The notes under the pieces are model-generated. The model saw only the letters and a program-made list of their open reading frames with translations. It had not been told where the DNA came from and made no database searches. Position numbers and translations under genes: made by a program. Shown here piece after piece: positions 45,069 through 54,763 of a DNA stretch of 64,000 bases (position 1 is its first letter; each line of letters opens with the position of its first letter). Origin of the DNA: Flavobacteriales bacterium (lineage in GTDB: Bacteria; Bacteroidota; Bacteroidia; Flavobacteriales_E; Vicingaceae); contig JABWCF010000011.1 in NCBI GenBank assembly GCA_013359255.1, positions 1-64,000 on the forward strand, written 5' to 3'.

Positions 45069-46430
45069 ATGAGAATAATTAAACATATACTACTAACCTT
45101 GGTTTTGTTTTATTCTGCCATTACACTTTATTCGCAAAATGGGGTGGCTGTAGACCGAATTATTGCGGTAATAGGAAGCAAAGCTATTTTGCAATCAGAT
45201 TTAGAAAATCAATATCTTCAGTACCTTAATCAAGGTTATGATGTAAAAGAAGATATGCGATGTTTTGTATTGGAAGAACTTCTTTACCAAACACTACTAA
45301 CCAACCAAGCCGAATTAGATAGCGTTAAAATTACCGATGCTCAGGTAGAATCAGAACTACAACGAAGGTTACGTTATTTTATAAATCAAATCGGCTCCGA
45401 AAAAAAACTGGAAGAGTACTATAAAAAAAGTATAGCCGAAATTAAAAACGAATTCCGAGAATTAGTGAAAGAACAACTGATTATTCAAAGCTTGCAAGCT
45501 AAAATTACCGAAGGAGTTAAAATTAGCCCTGCCGAAGTAAAAGAATTTTACCATTCTATTCCTTCCGATAGTTTGCCTTTGATTAGCTCAGAAATAGAAG
45601 TGGCTCAAATTGTAGCTTATGCTTCTATACCCAGAGAACTAAAAGAAATTGCCTTAGAGAAAATAACAAGCCTTAGAGAACGAATTATAAAAGGCGAAAA
45701 TTTTTCTACCCTAGCCGTTCTTTACTCCGAAGATCAGGGATCTGCCAAACGAGGCGGAGAATTAGGCTTTGTTTCTAAATCAGACTTAGTTCCTGAATTT
45801 TCGGCTGCCGCCTTTAAACTTAAAGGAAACGAAGTAAGTGATATAGTAGAAAGTGAATATGGTTACCATATCATTCAATTAATAGACCGAAAAGGAAATC
45901 AAATAAATGTGAGACATATCCTGATAAAACCCGCTACATCACCAGATGAAATTCTTAAAGCGAAAGAACGATTAGAAAAAGTACACAAAGACATCTTAAC
46001 ACACGACACTCTTACCTTTTCCTTGGCAGCACAGTTGTATTCCGATGACAAGACCACCAAAAACAACGGTGGAGTAATTGTTAACCCGGCCAGCAGTTCA
46101 CCCCAGTTTGAAATAGAACAGTTAGAGCCCTCGGTATTTTTTGTAATAGACAAAATGAAAGTGGGAGAAATTTCACAACCCGTACCCTTTAAAACCCCTG
46201 ATGGCAGAGAGGGGTACCGACTTTTATTGCTAAAATCAAGAACAGAACCACACCGTGCCACCCTTAAAGATGATTATGCCCGCATACAAAATTTTGCTCT
46301 GTCCGAAAAACAAAATAAAATAATAAATAAATGGATTGCCGACAAAATAAACGTAACCCATATTCGCATAAATGAAGATTATACCGATTGTAAGTTTACT
46401 AACCCTTGGATAGTAGAACACCGCAAATAA
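45069..46430 (+). CDS. surA: SurA-like periplasmic peptidyl-prolyl isomerase
   Basis: 453 residues with a signal peptide (TLVLFYSAITLYSQ), an N-terminal chaperone region starting VDRIIAVIGSKAILQSDLE (residues 29-170), and two parvulin-type domains. The first (about 175-275) has SEDQGSAKRGGELGFVSKSDLVPEF and EYGYHIIQLID; the second (about 280-385) starts NVRHILIKPATSPDEI. It chaperones outer membrane proteins in the periplasm. It follows a related lipoprotein and precedes moxR. Confidence 0.93.
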   Translation: MRIIKHILLTLVLFYSAITLYSQNGVAVDRIIAVIGSKAILQSDLENQYLQYLNQGYDVKEDMRCFVLEELLYQTLLTNQAELDSVKITDAQVESELQRRLRYFINQIGSEKKLEEYYKKSIAEIKNEFRELVKEQLIIQSLQAKITEGVKISPAEVKEFYHSIPSDSLPLISSEIEVAQIVAYASIPRELKEIALEKITSLRERIIKGENFSTLAVLYSEDQGSAKRGGELGFVSKSDLVPEFSAAAFKLKGNEVSDIVESEYGYHIIQLIDRKGNQINVRHILIKPATSPDEILKAKERLEKVHKDILTHDTLTFSLAAQLYSDDKTTKNNGGVIVNPASSSPQFEIEQLEPSVFFVIDKMKVGEISQPVPFKTPDGREGYRLLLLKSRTEPHRATLKDDYARIQNFALSEKQNKIINKWIADKINVTHIRINEDYTDCKFTNPWIVEHRK

Positions 46431-46464
46431 ATTTAGTAAATTCGTTGCCTAATTATTAAAAATA

Positions 46465-47442
46465 ATGAGCCAAACTAATATTCCATCCGATGTGGAAGCT
46501 GTTAAAATACTGCTAAGTAAATATGCCCAACTTCAGCAAGAAATAAGCAAAGTAATTGTTGGGCAAAACGAAGTAGTAAAAAATGTGTTAATTTCCATTT
46601 TTAGCAATGGGCACTGTTTGCTAGTAGGGGTTCCGGGGCTAGCCAAAACCCTTTTGGTAAATACCATTTCAGATGCACTAGGCCTTTCTTTTAACAGAAT
46701 ACAATTTACTCCGGACTTAATGCCATCGGACATTATTGGTGCGGAAATTCTTGACGAAAAAAGAGAATTCAAATTTGTAAAAGGCCCTCTTTTTTCAAAC
46801 ATTATTTTGGCAGACGAAATAAACCGTACCCCACCCAAAACTCAATCGGCATTACTAGAAGCCATGCAAGAAAAAGCTGTAACCACCGGAGGAAAAAGAT
46901 ACCCTTTACCCCTCCCGTTTTTTGTATTAGCCACACAAAACCCAATAGAACAAGAGGGAACTTACCCTTTGCCGGAAGCCCAGTTAGACCGCTTTATGTT
47001 TAATATTTGGGTAGATTACCCTGCATACGAAGAAGAACTGGCTATTGTAAAAGCTACCACTGGAGGGGAAACAAAAACATTAAACAAAATTCTAACTGCC
47101 GAAGAAATTTTATTTTTTCAACAACTCGTTAGAAAAGTTCCTGTACCAGACAATGTATATGAATACACAGTAAAACTAGTTACTAAAACCCGCCCAAATA
47201 CCCCTGCAACCCCAACTTTTATTAACGACTACATTGCCTGGGGAGCTGGCCCTAGAGCTTCTCAATACCTAATTATTGGAGCCAAATGCCATGCACTTCT
47301 TAATGGCAAATTTTCGCCCGATATTGCCGATGTAAAAGCGGTTGCCATGCCCATACTTCGCCACAGACTTGTAAAAAACTATAAAGCCGAGGCCGAAGGG
47401 TATTCGATAGATGCCATTATCCAAAAATTATTAAACGAATAG
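46465..47442 (+). CDS. MoxR family AAA+ ATPase
   Basis: 325 residues. The Walker A site is GVPGLAKTLLVN (near residue 54), the MoxR segment is FTPDLMPSDIIGAEIL, Walker B is NIILADEINRTPPKTQSALL, and the sensor is ATQNPIEQEGTYPLPEAQLDRF. MoxR ATPases act as chaperones that mature enzyme complexes or regulate envelope stress, often with VWA-domain partners. No such partner is in the window. It lies 34 bases after surA. Confidence 0.94.
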   Translation: MSQTNIPSDVEAVKILLSKYAQLQQEISKVIVGQNEVVKNVLISIFSNGHCLLVGVPGLAKTLLVNTISDALGLSFNRIQFTPDLMPSDIIGAEILDEKREFKFVKGPLFSNIILADEINRTPPKTQSALLEAMQEKAVTTGGKRYPLPLPFFVLATQNPIEQEGTYPLPEAQLDRFMFNIWVDYPAYEEELAIVKATTGGETKTLNKILTAEEILFFQQLVRKVPVPDNVYEYTVKLVTKTRPNTPATPTFINDYIAWGAGPRASQYLIIGAKCHALLNGKFSPDIADVKAVAMPILRHRLVKNYKAEAEGYSIDAIIQKLLNE

Positions 47443-47493
47443 CACTCTTTTTCTTGCTTTTTTGGATTTGAAAGTTACGACCAAATTTTCTAA

Positions 47494-47501
47494 TATATTT
47501 G
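47494..47501 (+). promoter_or_regulatory. -7 promoter element for ychF (TATATTTG)
   Basis: Exact TAnnTTTG match, with a TTTG at 47467-47470 upstream. Gives a leader of about 17 bases. Confidence 0.5.
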
Positions 47502-47523
47502 CAGCCCTTAAAACTTAAAAAAT

Positions 47524-48624
47524 ATGTCGTTAAAATGCGGAATTGTTGGTCTGCCAAATGTTGGAAAATCTACCTTGTTTAATTGCCTTACCAACGCAAA
47601 AGCCCAAGCTGCTAACTTTCCGTTTTGTACAATAGAACCTAATATTGGAATTATTACTGTTCCCGATGAAAGACTTACCTATCTTGCCGAAATTGTAAAC
47701 CCACAACGTATCTTACCCACTACAGTAGAAATAGTAGATATAGCCGGACTAGTAAAAGGAGCCAGTAAAGGCGAAGGACTAGGAAATCAATTTTTAGCCA
47801 ACATCAGAGAAACTGATGCCATACTACATGTATTACGATGTTTTGACGACCCTAACGTAGTACACGTTGACGGTTCTGTAAATCCCGTTAGAGATAAAGA
47901 AATTATTGATACAGAGCTGCAACTAAAAGACTTAGATAGTGTTTCTAAAGCCATTCAAAAAGTAGAAAAACAAGCCAAAACCGGTAACGATAAGGACGCA
48001 AAGAAAAAATTTGAGATATTAAGTATTGTTAAAGAACATTTGGAAAAAGGTCTTTCTGCCCGTTCGGCCAATGTTGCTAAAGAAGATTGGACACACATTT
48101 CCGATTTATGCCTTCTAACACAAAAACCGGTAATGTATGTTTGTAATGTTGACGAGGCTTCTGTGACCGTTGGAAATAAATATGTTGAAACCGTTAAAGA
48201 AACCGTTAAAAACGAAAATGCTCAGGTGTTAGTTATTACAGCTGCCATGGAAGCCGAAATTGCAGCTCTTGAAACATACGAAGAACGAAAACTTTTTTTA
48301 CAAGATTTAGGCCTAGACGAACCCGGTGTAAACAAACTAATAAAAACAGCGTATCAACTTTTGAATCTACAAACTTATTTTACAGCCGGAGTAAAAGAAG
48401 TGCGTGCTTGGACCATAGAAAAAGGCTGGACAGCCCCACAAGCTGCAGGTGTAATTCATACCGATTTTGAAAAAGGATTTATTCGTGCCGAAGTAATAAA
48501 ATATGAAGATTTCATTTTTTATAAATCGGAAGCGGCCTGTCGAGATAACGGGAAATTAAGCATAGAAGGAAAAGAGTACGTGGTAAAAGACGGAGATATT
48601 ATGCACTTCCGATTTAATGTTTAA
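47524..48624 (+). CDS. ychF: Redox-regulated ATPase YchF
   Basis: 366 residues. The OBG-type P-loop is [12 protein letters not shown] (residue 8), with [10 protein letters not shown] in switch [21 protein letters not shown] and a non-canonical G4 region (MYVCNVDE) that favours ATP. A C-terminal TGS domain ends with [16 protein letters not shown]. YchF binds the ribosome and affects stress responses and translation start fidelity. It is monocistronic with its own promoter. Confidence 0.97.
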   Translation: MSLKCGIVGLPNVGKSTLFNCLTNAKAQAANFPFCTIEPNIGIITVPDERLTYLAEIVNPQRILPTTVEIVDIAGLVKGASKGEGLGNQFLANIRETDAILHVLRCFDDPNVVHVDGSVNPVRDKEIIDTELQLKDLDSVSKAIQKVEKQAKTGNDKDAKKKFEILSIVKEHLEKGLSARSANVAKEDWTHISDLCLLTQKPVMYVCNVDEASVTVGNKYVETVKETVKNENAQVLVITAAMEAEIAALETYEERKLFLQDLGLDEPGVNKLIKTAYQLLNLQTYFTAGVKEVRAWTIEKGWTAPQAAGVIHTDFEKGFIRAEVIKYEDFIFYKSEAACRDNGKLSIEGKEYVVKDGDIMHFRFNV

Positions 48625-48692
48625 ATAAATATCTGTTTTTTCAATTATTCAGGAAATAATATTACCTTTATTTGCAAGTATCCAAAAATAAA

Positions 48693-50714
48693 GTGAAGCA
48701 GCTAGTTGTCATATTCTTTCTATTAACCGCAATTAGTAATTCTCCTACTTTTTCTCAAACCCCCGATTCACTTAGTGTTTTAATTGCCCAAAGTGCAAAC
48801 GATTCTGTAAAAGCGGCCATTCTTTTAAAACATGCCACCACCTCATTATCGCAAATACCCGATTCGGCCATTAAAATAATGCAGGAAGCATACCAATATG
48901 CTGTAAAATATGGACAATACAGTTTAATGATAGATATTAAAAGTAAAATGGGTATTCTCTCTGCAACCCATTCCGATTATCTGAATGCATTAAAATATTT
49001 TCAGCAGGCTCTAAAACTTTCTGAAGATGCCAAAGATGAACCCAAAATATCTTCTGCCTACACCAATATAGCCAACATCTACGTTTACCTTAGTATGTTT
49101 GAAAAAGCAAATGAATACTACAGTAGTTCTATTGAAATAAAAGAAAAGTTAAAAGACAAAAAAGGAATTGCCAACACACTAAACAACGTAGGTCGCATTT
49201 ACGAAAAACAAGAAAACATTTCGGCTGCTCTAGAAGCTTACGAAAAAGCCCTAAATATTTTTGAAGAACTAAACGACATAAAAGGAATTTCGGCCACCTT
49301 ATTAAATTTAGGAGGTATCTACACCATTAAAAAAAATTACAATATTGCTTTGGCCTATTTTGATAGAGCCCTTAAACTAAAACAAGAACTGAACGACCCT
49401 GTAGGCATTATGCGAGCCGAAAATAATTTGGGATTTGTGAATGTATTAACAGGTAATCATAAAAAGGGAATTGAACTTTGTCAAAAATCGCTTGGAGAAT
49501 CGAAAGAGTTGGGCCATTTAGAAGGAATTCAGTACAACTGCGAATGTTTATACGTGGCTTACGACAGAATGAAAGACAATAAAAATGCATACTTCTATTT
49601 TAAAGAATATATTGTATATAGAGATAGTGTAGTAAATACCCAAAAGCTACAAGATATTACCAGACAGGAAATGTTGCTCGACTTTACCCGCCAAATGTAC
49701 GTAGACAGTATGAGAAGAACTGAACAACAAAAAGTAAAAGAACTGGAATTACAAAAAGAAGAACTAAAAAAAGAAGAAGAATTAAAACGACAAAAACTTT
49801 ATACATACTCCGGGATTGCCGGTTTTTTATTAATGATTGTACTTGCCGTAGTGTTGTACCGAGGGTACAACACTAAAAAGAAAGCAAATGAAATGATTAC
49901 CAAACAGAAAACAGAAGTAGAATCTCAAAAAGAAATAGTACAGGAAAAAAACAAAGAAATTTTAGATAGTATTCGCTATGCACAGCGTATTCAGGAAGCC
50001 CTACTACCCGATGATAATTTTATTAAGGATTGTTTACCCGATTCTTTTATTTTTTATAAACCCAGAGATATTGTAAGTGGAGATTTTTACTGGATTAATA
50101 AAACCGCCAACAAAATACAATTTGCAGTAGTAGATTGCACCGGTCATGGCGTGCCGGGAGCTTTTATGAGTATCATCGGATACAACGGCCTTAACCGCTG
50201 CATTGGAGAATATGGCCTTACCAAACCCAACGAAATACTAGATGCACTCGGAAATATTATACGCAACGCCTTAAGCCAGCATAAACAAAATAATACTAAC
50301 GTTTACGATGGTATGGATATCGCCCTATGTAGCCTCGATACAGAAACGCTTATACTGGAATATGCGGGGGCAAACTGCCCATTGTATTTCATTCAAAACC
50401 AAAATCTGATAACCTGTAAGGCCGACATTCAACCTGTAGGTGCTTTTATTGAAAATAAACTTAAACCTTTTAAATTGCACTCTTATCAGCTACAAAAAAA
50501 CGATATAATATACTTGTTTTCCGATGGCTTTGCCGACCAATTTGGCGGTGAAAAAGGAAAGAAATTTAAGTACGAAAACTTTAGAACACTCCTTTCTTCT
50601 ATAAGCAGTAAAACGCTTACAGAACAACAACAAATAATTACTCATACTTTCGAAAACTGGAAAGGCAACTTAGAACAAGTAGATGATGTTTGCGTAATTG
50701 GCGTTAGGGTATAA
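48693..50714 (+). CDS. TPR-repeat sensor with SpoIIE-type serine phosphatase domain
   Basis: 673 residues from a GTG start at 48693 (then KQLVVIFFLLTAIS, a signal peptide). A TTG at 48672 overlaps a TTTG promoter-like motif and is less likely. About seven TPR repeats (residues 60-320, e.g. ALKYFQQALKLSEDAKDEPK) face the periplasm. A membrane helix (near residue 380) and a coiled coil follow. The PP2C/SpoIIE domain (about 430-673) has SGDFYWINK, VVDCTGHGVPGAFMS and FSDGFADQFGG with the metal Asp residues. Such proteins dephosphorylate anti-anti-sigma-like partners. No partner gene is nearby. Confidence 0.9.
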   Translation: MKQLVVIFFLLTAISNSPTFSQTPDSLSVLIAQSANDSVKAAILLKHATTSLSQIPDSAIKIMQEAYQYAVKYGQYSLMIDIKSKMGILSATHSDYLNALKYFQQALKLSEDAKDEPKISSAYTNIANIYVYLSMFEKANEYYSSSIEIKEKLKDKKGIANTLNNVGRIYEKQENISAALEAYEKALNIFEELNDIKGISATLLNLGGIYTIKKNYNIALAYFDRALKLKQELNDPVGIMRAENNLGFVNVLTGNHKKGIELCQKSLGESKELGHLEGIQYNCECLYVAYDRMKDNKNAYFYFKEYIVYRDSVVNTQKLQDITRQEMLLDFTRQMYVDSMRRTEQQKVKELELQKEELKKEEELKRQKLYTYSGIAGFLLMIVLAVVLYRGYNTKKKANEMITKQKTEVESQKEIVQEKNKEILDSIRYAQRIQEALLPDDNFIKDCLPDSFIFYKPRDIVSGDFYWINKTANKIQFAVVDCTGHGVPGAFMSIIGYNGLNRCIGEYGLTKPNEILDALGNIIRNALSQHKQNNTNVYDGMDIALCSLDTETLILEYAGANCPLYFIQNQNLITCKADIQPVGAFIENKLKPFKLHSYQLQKNDIIYLFSDGFADQFGGEKGKKFKYENFRTLLSSISSKTLTEQQQIITHTFENWKGNLEQVDDVCVIGVRV

Positions 50715-50726
50715 ACCTTATGTGTT

Positions 50727-51128
50727 TTATTCTTTAAACATTTTTAACCTTAATGCATAATAAAACAATAAACCCCAATTTGCTATTAATAAAACACCAC
50801 CTAAAGGAGTAATAGGCCCTAACACTTTAAATACTTCCATTTTAGTGATGTTTATGGTACTTAACAAGAAAATACTTCCCGAAAAAAGTACAATACCTAT
50901 ACCCGTTAAATACAATAATTTTTTTATTTTTTTTCGATTTACATCATTTAGCATTACTGATAAAAACAGCAGATACAATGCGTGATACATTAAGTAGCGG
51001 GAAGCTGTTTCAAAACTTTTAAGAGACTCAGATGATAAATGGTCTTTTAATGCATGAGCACCCAAGGCTCCGGTGGTAACGGCTATAAAAGCACAAAAGG
51101 CAGCAAGAGCTAGTATTCTGTTTTTCAT
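50727..51128 (-). CDS. DUF423 family membrane protein
   Basis: 133 residues with four predicted membrane helices and the family signature GALGAHALKDHLSS after the first helix, then ASRYLMYHALYLLFL and GPITPLGGVLLIANW. The family (YgdD-like) is widespread and of unknown function. It converges on the phosphatase gene by 12 bases. Confidence 0.92.
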   Translation of the reverse strand: MKNRILALAAFCAFIAVTTGALGAHALKDHLSSESLKSFETASRYLMYHALYLLFLSVMLNDVNRKKIKKLLYLTGIGIVLFSGSIFLLSTINITKMEVFKVLGPITPLGGVLLIANWGLLFYYALRLKMFKE

Positions 51129-51193
51129 AATAAATCAATTCCTTTTTTTCGTTTAATATTATGCTAATTTAGCCTTGAAAAGATTAATCTGCT

Positions 51194-52534
51194 ATGAAAA
51201 AAATATTTTTAATCGGTGCCGGACGTTCGGCAAGTACTCTGATAAAATATCTTGCAAAACAAGCGAAAGAAAATAATCATCACCTTTCTATTGGTGATGT
51301 TAACCTTGATTTAGCAAAGAAAGTAGTTAAAGAAAACGAACATATTCGCCTGTTTCTATTTGATATAAATAACAAGGAGCAAAGGCAAGAAGAAATAAAA
51401 AAATCTGATTTGGTAATTTCTATGCTTCCTGCATTTATGCACCATGAGGTAGCAAAAGAATGTGTTGAGTTTAACAAACACATGGTTACCGCCTCTTATG
51501 TTTCTGAAGAAATGAAAAGTTTAGAAGAAGAAGTAAAAAAAAGGGGGTTGGTTTTTATGAATGAGATTGGAGTAGACCCCGGGCTTGACCATCTTTCGGC
51601 TATGCGGGTAATTGATACTATTCGCCACCAAGGAGGCAAAATGCGAGAGTTTGAAACCTTTACCGGAGGGTTGGTTGCTCCTGAAAGCGACAACAACCCT
51701 TGGAATTATAAATTTACTTGGAATCCTCGTAATGTGGTATTGGCCGGCAGTGGGGGGCCTGTTAAATTTATTCAAGAAGGCCAGTACAAATACATTCCCT
51801 ATCAAAAACTTTTTAGAAGAACCGAAATTATTGAAATTGAAGGATACGGCAAATTCGAGGGATACGCCAACCGCGATTCTTTGAAATACAGAGAAATTTA
51901 TAATTTACAAAATATTCTTACTCTTTATAGAGGAACACTGAGGCGTCCAGGCTTTTGTCGTGCATGGGATTTATTCATTCAGTTAGGTCTTACAGACGAT
52001 TCGTATAAAATGGAAAACACAGAAAACATGACTTACAGGCAATTCCTAAATTCCTTTTTAGCCTATCACCCTTTCGACCGTGTAGAAATAAAAGTTATGC
52101 AGTATCTAGGCCTACACCAAGATGATACTGTCTTAATGGAAAAATTAGAGTGGCTCGACCTTTTTAGCAATAAAAAAATAGGATTACCGAATGCCAGTCC
52201 CGCACAAATTCTTCAACACATATTAGAACAAAAATGGAAAATGGAGGCTTCTGACAAAGATATGATTGTGATGTGGCACAAATTTGTTTTTTGGATGGAT
52301 GATGAAATACGTGAGATACAAAGTTCTATGGTTATTAAAGGCGATGACCATATTGATACCGCAATGGCAAAAACAGTAGGCCTTCCGGTAGGTATTGCTG
52401 CTAAATTAATTTTAGAAGAAAAAATTACTAAACCCGGAGTTCATATTCCTATTACAAGCGATATTTATATCCCTATACTCACTGAACTTGAAAAATATGG
52501 AATTACGTTCAATGAAAAAGTAATTTCACGGTAA
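51194..52534 (+). CDS. Saccharopine dehydrogenase family protein (Lys9-like)
   Basis: 446 residues, the length of fungal Lys9. An N-terminal Rossmann domain starts IFLIGAGRSASTLIKYLAKQ. VISMLPAFMHHEVAKECVE and MNEIGVDPGLDHLSAMR are the conserved saccharopine dehydrogenase segments, followed by FTGGLVAPESDNNPWNYKF. It probably interconverts saccharopine with aminoadipate semialdehyde and glutamate in lysine metabolism; no other lysine gene is near. A strong terminator follows. Confidence 0.92.
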   Translation: MKKIFLIGAGRSASTLIKYLAKQAKENNHHLSIGDVNLDLAKKVVKENEHIRLFLFDINNKEQRQEEIKKSDLVISMLPAFMHHEVAKECVEFNKHMVTASYVSEEMKSLEEEVKKRGLVFMNEIGVDPGLDHLSAMRVIDTIRHQGGKMREFETFTGGLVAPESDNNPWNYKFTWNPRNVVLAGSGGPVKFIQEGQYKYIPYQKLFRRTEIIEIEGYGKFEGYANRDSLKYREIYNLQNILTLYRGTLRRPGFCRAWDLFIQLGLTDDSYKMENTENMTYRQFLNSFLAYHPFDRVEIKVMQYLGLHQDDTVLMEKLEWLDLFSNKKIGLPNASPAQILQHILEQKWKMEASDKDMIVMWHKFVFWMDDEIREIQSSMVIKGDDHIDTAMAKTVGLPVGIAAKLILEEKITKPGVHIPITSDIYIPILTELEKYGITFNEKVISR

Positions 52535-52566
52535 TACTTTATTTTAAACGATTCTATACTTATAAA

Positions 52567-52606
52567 ACCAAAGCCCTTTCCATTTGAAAAAGGGCTTTGG
52601 TTTTTT
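52567..52606. terminator. Bidirectional rho-independent terminator
   Basis: CCAAAGCCCTTT (52568-52579) and AAAGGGCTTTGG (52589-52600) form a perfect 12-base stem with a 9-base loop, an A-run before and six T after. It lies between convergent genes. Confidence 0.9.
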
Positions 52607-52624
52607 ATGCCATTCTGCAATAAT

Positions 52625-54763
52625 TTATTTCCCCTTAAATATATTATTGTAATCTTGAGAAATAGGTTTAAACGCTGTTCTGCGGTTTCTCTGATGACAA
52701 TCACAATCGGTTTTTCCTGTTTCTCCGCACTCTGGATGATCCTTAAAACAATCGTCTAACAATTCAGTTTCTCCCAATCCAATTGGAAACAATCTATCTT
52801 TTTCTATGCCATTAGCCATTAAGTAATCAACCACCGACTTCGCTCTTTCTTTTGATAATTTAAGATTATAATCATCGTTACCACGTTGGTCGGTATGCGA
52901 GCGTATCTCTATGGTAAGGTTATCATTTAGTTTTAAGAATTCGATCAAATCATCAAGTATTTTTTTAGACTCAGGGCGTAGCGTGGCCTTATCGTAATCG
53001 TATTCAATTCCTGGAATTTCAATTTCACCGGCAGGTATAGGTGTTAAATAAAAATCTTGAATAATATGCTGCGATTCTGTTAATCCCATGGTAGATACGG
53101 TAGCTGCATCACCAAAGAATTTTACTTTTTGAGCTTTTATAAAAATTTGCCAGTTATGCTGCAATTCTTGGTAATAAGCTCCTTCTTCATCGGTAGTAAT
53201 AAAAAATGGTTCAAAATTTCCTTTCACATCTTTAAAAGTAATGAGGGCATTGGGTATTACCTCATCTGTTTCGGCATTGTACACCACTCCGCTAACACTA
53301 AACTCCATTTGTGCTTTACCAAAAGAATACACTTTATAACAGTATTCTGAACCTTTATAATCTTCTCCGCAATCTTTACATACATCTCTATCTGATGAAA
53401 AATATCCTCCCGATAATTCTTTGTTCATCACAAAAAATGCATCATCTTTACTAGAGTTTATGGGCCTTCCTGCATTTTTTGGCATTGCCCATGTTTCATC
53501 GTCTTCATTAAATTGGGTTTGAAAAACATCAAATCCTCCTATGCCAATATGTCCATTTGAACTAAAAAATAAAACTTTTGTATTATGGTGATAGAAAGGA
53601 GAAACCTCATCGCGTGGAGAGTTTACTACAAATCCTAAATTATAAGGCCCTTCCATACTGCCATACTCATCTATGGTGCAGTACCAAATATCCATTCCTC
53701 CCTGTCCTCCCGGACGGTTTGATGAATAAAACAGAATATCTCCTTTTTCACTTAGTGTAGGGTGCATGGATTTAAAGCCTTCTGCATTTACTTTGTTATC
53801 TAACTTCATAGGCTGTAGCCATTGATTGTTAAAAAACTTACTAACGTATATGACACATTCGCTCGAATTGAGATTTGATTTCCGTGTAAAATAAAAGGTG
53901 CTTCTATCGGGTGATAACACACCTGCTCCTTCTATGTTTTCAGAATTAATGGGCGAACCCATATTGGTAACGTATTCTAATTTTCCGTCATTAAACTCGC
54001 CCATGTAAAAATCGCTTAGAAATGAAGGATTGTTGTGTTCATTTTCTCCTGTAACATTTCCTTGTCTGGCCGATGAAAAAATTATTTTTCTCTCATCTCC
54101 AAAGTAATTAATACTGTATGAAGCGGTACCAGAATTAATTAATGAGTCTAGCAGTTTTGCCCGCATGTTAGGATTATCAGATTCAGGATCGTTGGCAAAA
54201 TAACAGCCCATCATTAACTTTTCGGCTATTAGGCTTAATTCGGGTGTAATGTAAGAAGAAGTGTCTTCTCTGAAAAGTTCAATTTGTTCTATAGCATTGT
54301 CGTATTTACCGTTTTTCATTAAACAATCGGCATACCACACTCTTTCGGCAGGAAATTGTTCCGATTTTAAATGCTTGATTTTTTCGTACCAAATTTCGGC
54401 ATTCTTGTAATCGCTATTTCTTCTGTAAGATTCGGCTATTTGATGATACACATAATGGTCATCGGGAGAGATTTCTGTTTTCTTTTCATTTTTATCTGTC
54501 TCACTTTTAACCGAAGTTGTATCGGTTGTTTTTTGCTTTCCGTTACCTTTCCAATATCTGATTTCGTACGGATAAGTATTCTGGGTATTTTCCGATGTGT
54601 TTCTTTCTACAACCAAACGGTAAAAATGTGCTGCTGATGCAAAATTTTCATTTTTGAAAGCTGCATCGCCAAGGTGTATTAATTCTCTTCTGCTTTGAGA
54701 AAAAAGTAACGAAGAAAATAGTAGTAAAAGACTAAAAATTATTCCTGCTCTCGAACGTATCAT
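52625..54763 (-). CDS. PorE-like T9SS-associated OmpA-family protein (TPR, PD40, CRD, OmpA)
   Basis: 712 residues from the ATG at 54763, which overlaps the porP-like stop as ATGA. Signal peptide (GIIFSLLLLFSSLLFSQ), TPR region (about residues 23-170), PD40 propeller (about 210-450, e.g. GAGVLSPDRSTFYFTRK, YSSNRPGGQGGMDIWY), a carboxypeptidase-regulatory-like domain (about 465-560, SGVVYNAETDEVIPNALI) and a C-terminal OmpA domain (EIRSHTDQRGNDDYN ... LSKERAKSVVDYL). This is the order reported for PorE, which links the T9SS to peptidoglycan. It is the third gene of an adhesin-PorP-PorE operon. Confidence 0.85.
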   Translation of the reverse strand: MIRSRAGIIFSLLLLFSSLLFSQSRRELIHLGDAAFKNENFASAAHFYRLVVERNTSENTQNTYPYEIRYWKGNGKQKTTDTTSVKSETDKNEKKTEISPDDHYVYHQIAESYRRNSDYKNAEIWYEKIKHLKSEQFPAERVWYADCLMKNGKYDNAIEQIELFREDTSSYITPELSLIAEKLMMGCYFANDPESDNPNMRAKLLDSLINSGTASYSINYFGDERKIIFSSARQGNVTGENEHNNPSFLSDFYMGEFNDGKLEYVTNMGSPINSENIEGAGVLSPDRSTFYFTRKSNLNSSECVIYVSKFFNNQWLQPMKLDNKVNAEGFKSMHPTLSEKGDILFYSSNRPGGQGGMDIWYCTIDEYGSMEGPYNLGFVVNSPRDEVSPFYHHNTKVLFFSSNGHIGIGGFDVFQTQFNEDDETWAMPKNAGRPINSSKDDAFFVMNKELSGGYFSSDRDVCKDCGEDYKGSEYCYKVYSFGKAQMEFSVSGVVYNAETDEVIPNALITFKDVKGNFEPFFITTDEEGAYYQELQHNWQIFIKAQKVKFFGDAATVSTMGLTESQHIIQDFYLTPIPAGEIEIPGIEYDYDKATLRPESKKILDDLIEFLKLNDNLTIEIRSHTDQRGNDDYNLKLSKERAKSVVDYLMANGIEKDRLFPIGLGETELLDDCFKDHPECGETGKTDCDCHQRNRRTAFKPISQDYNNIFKGK

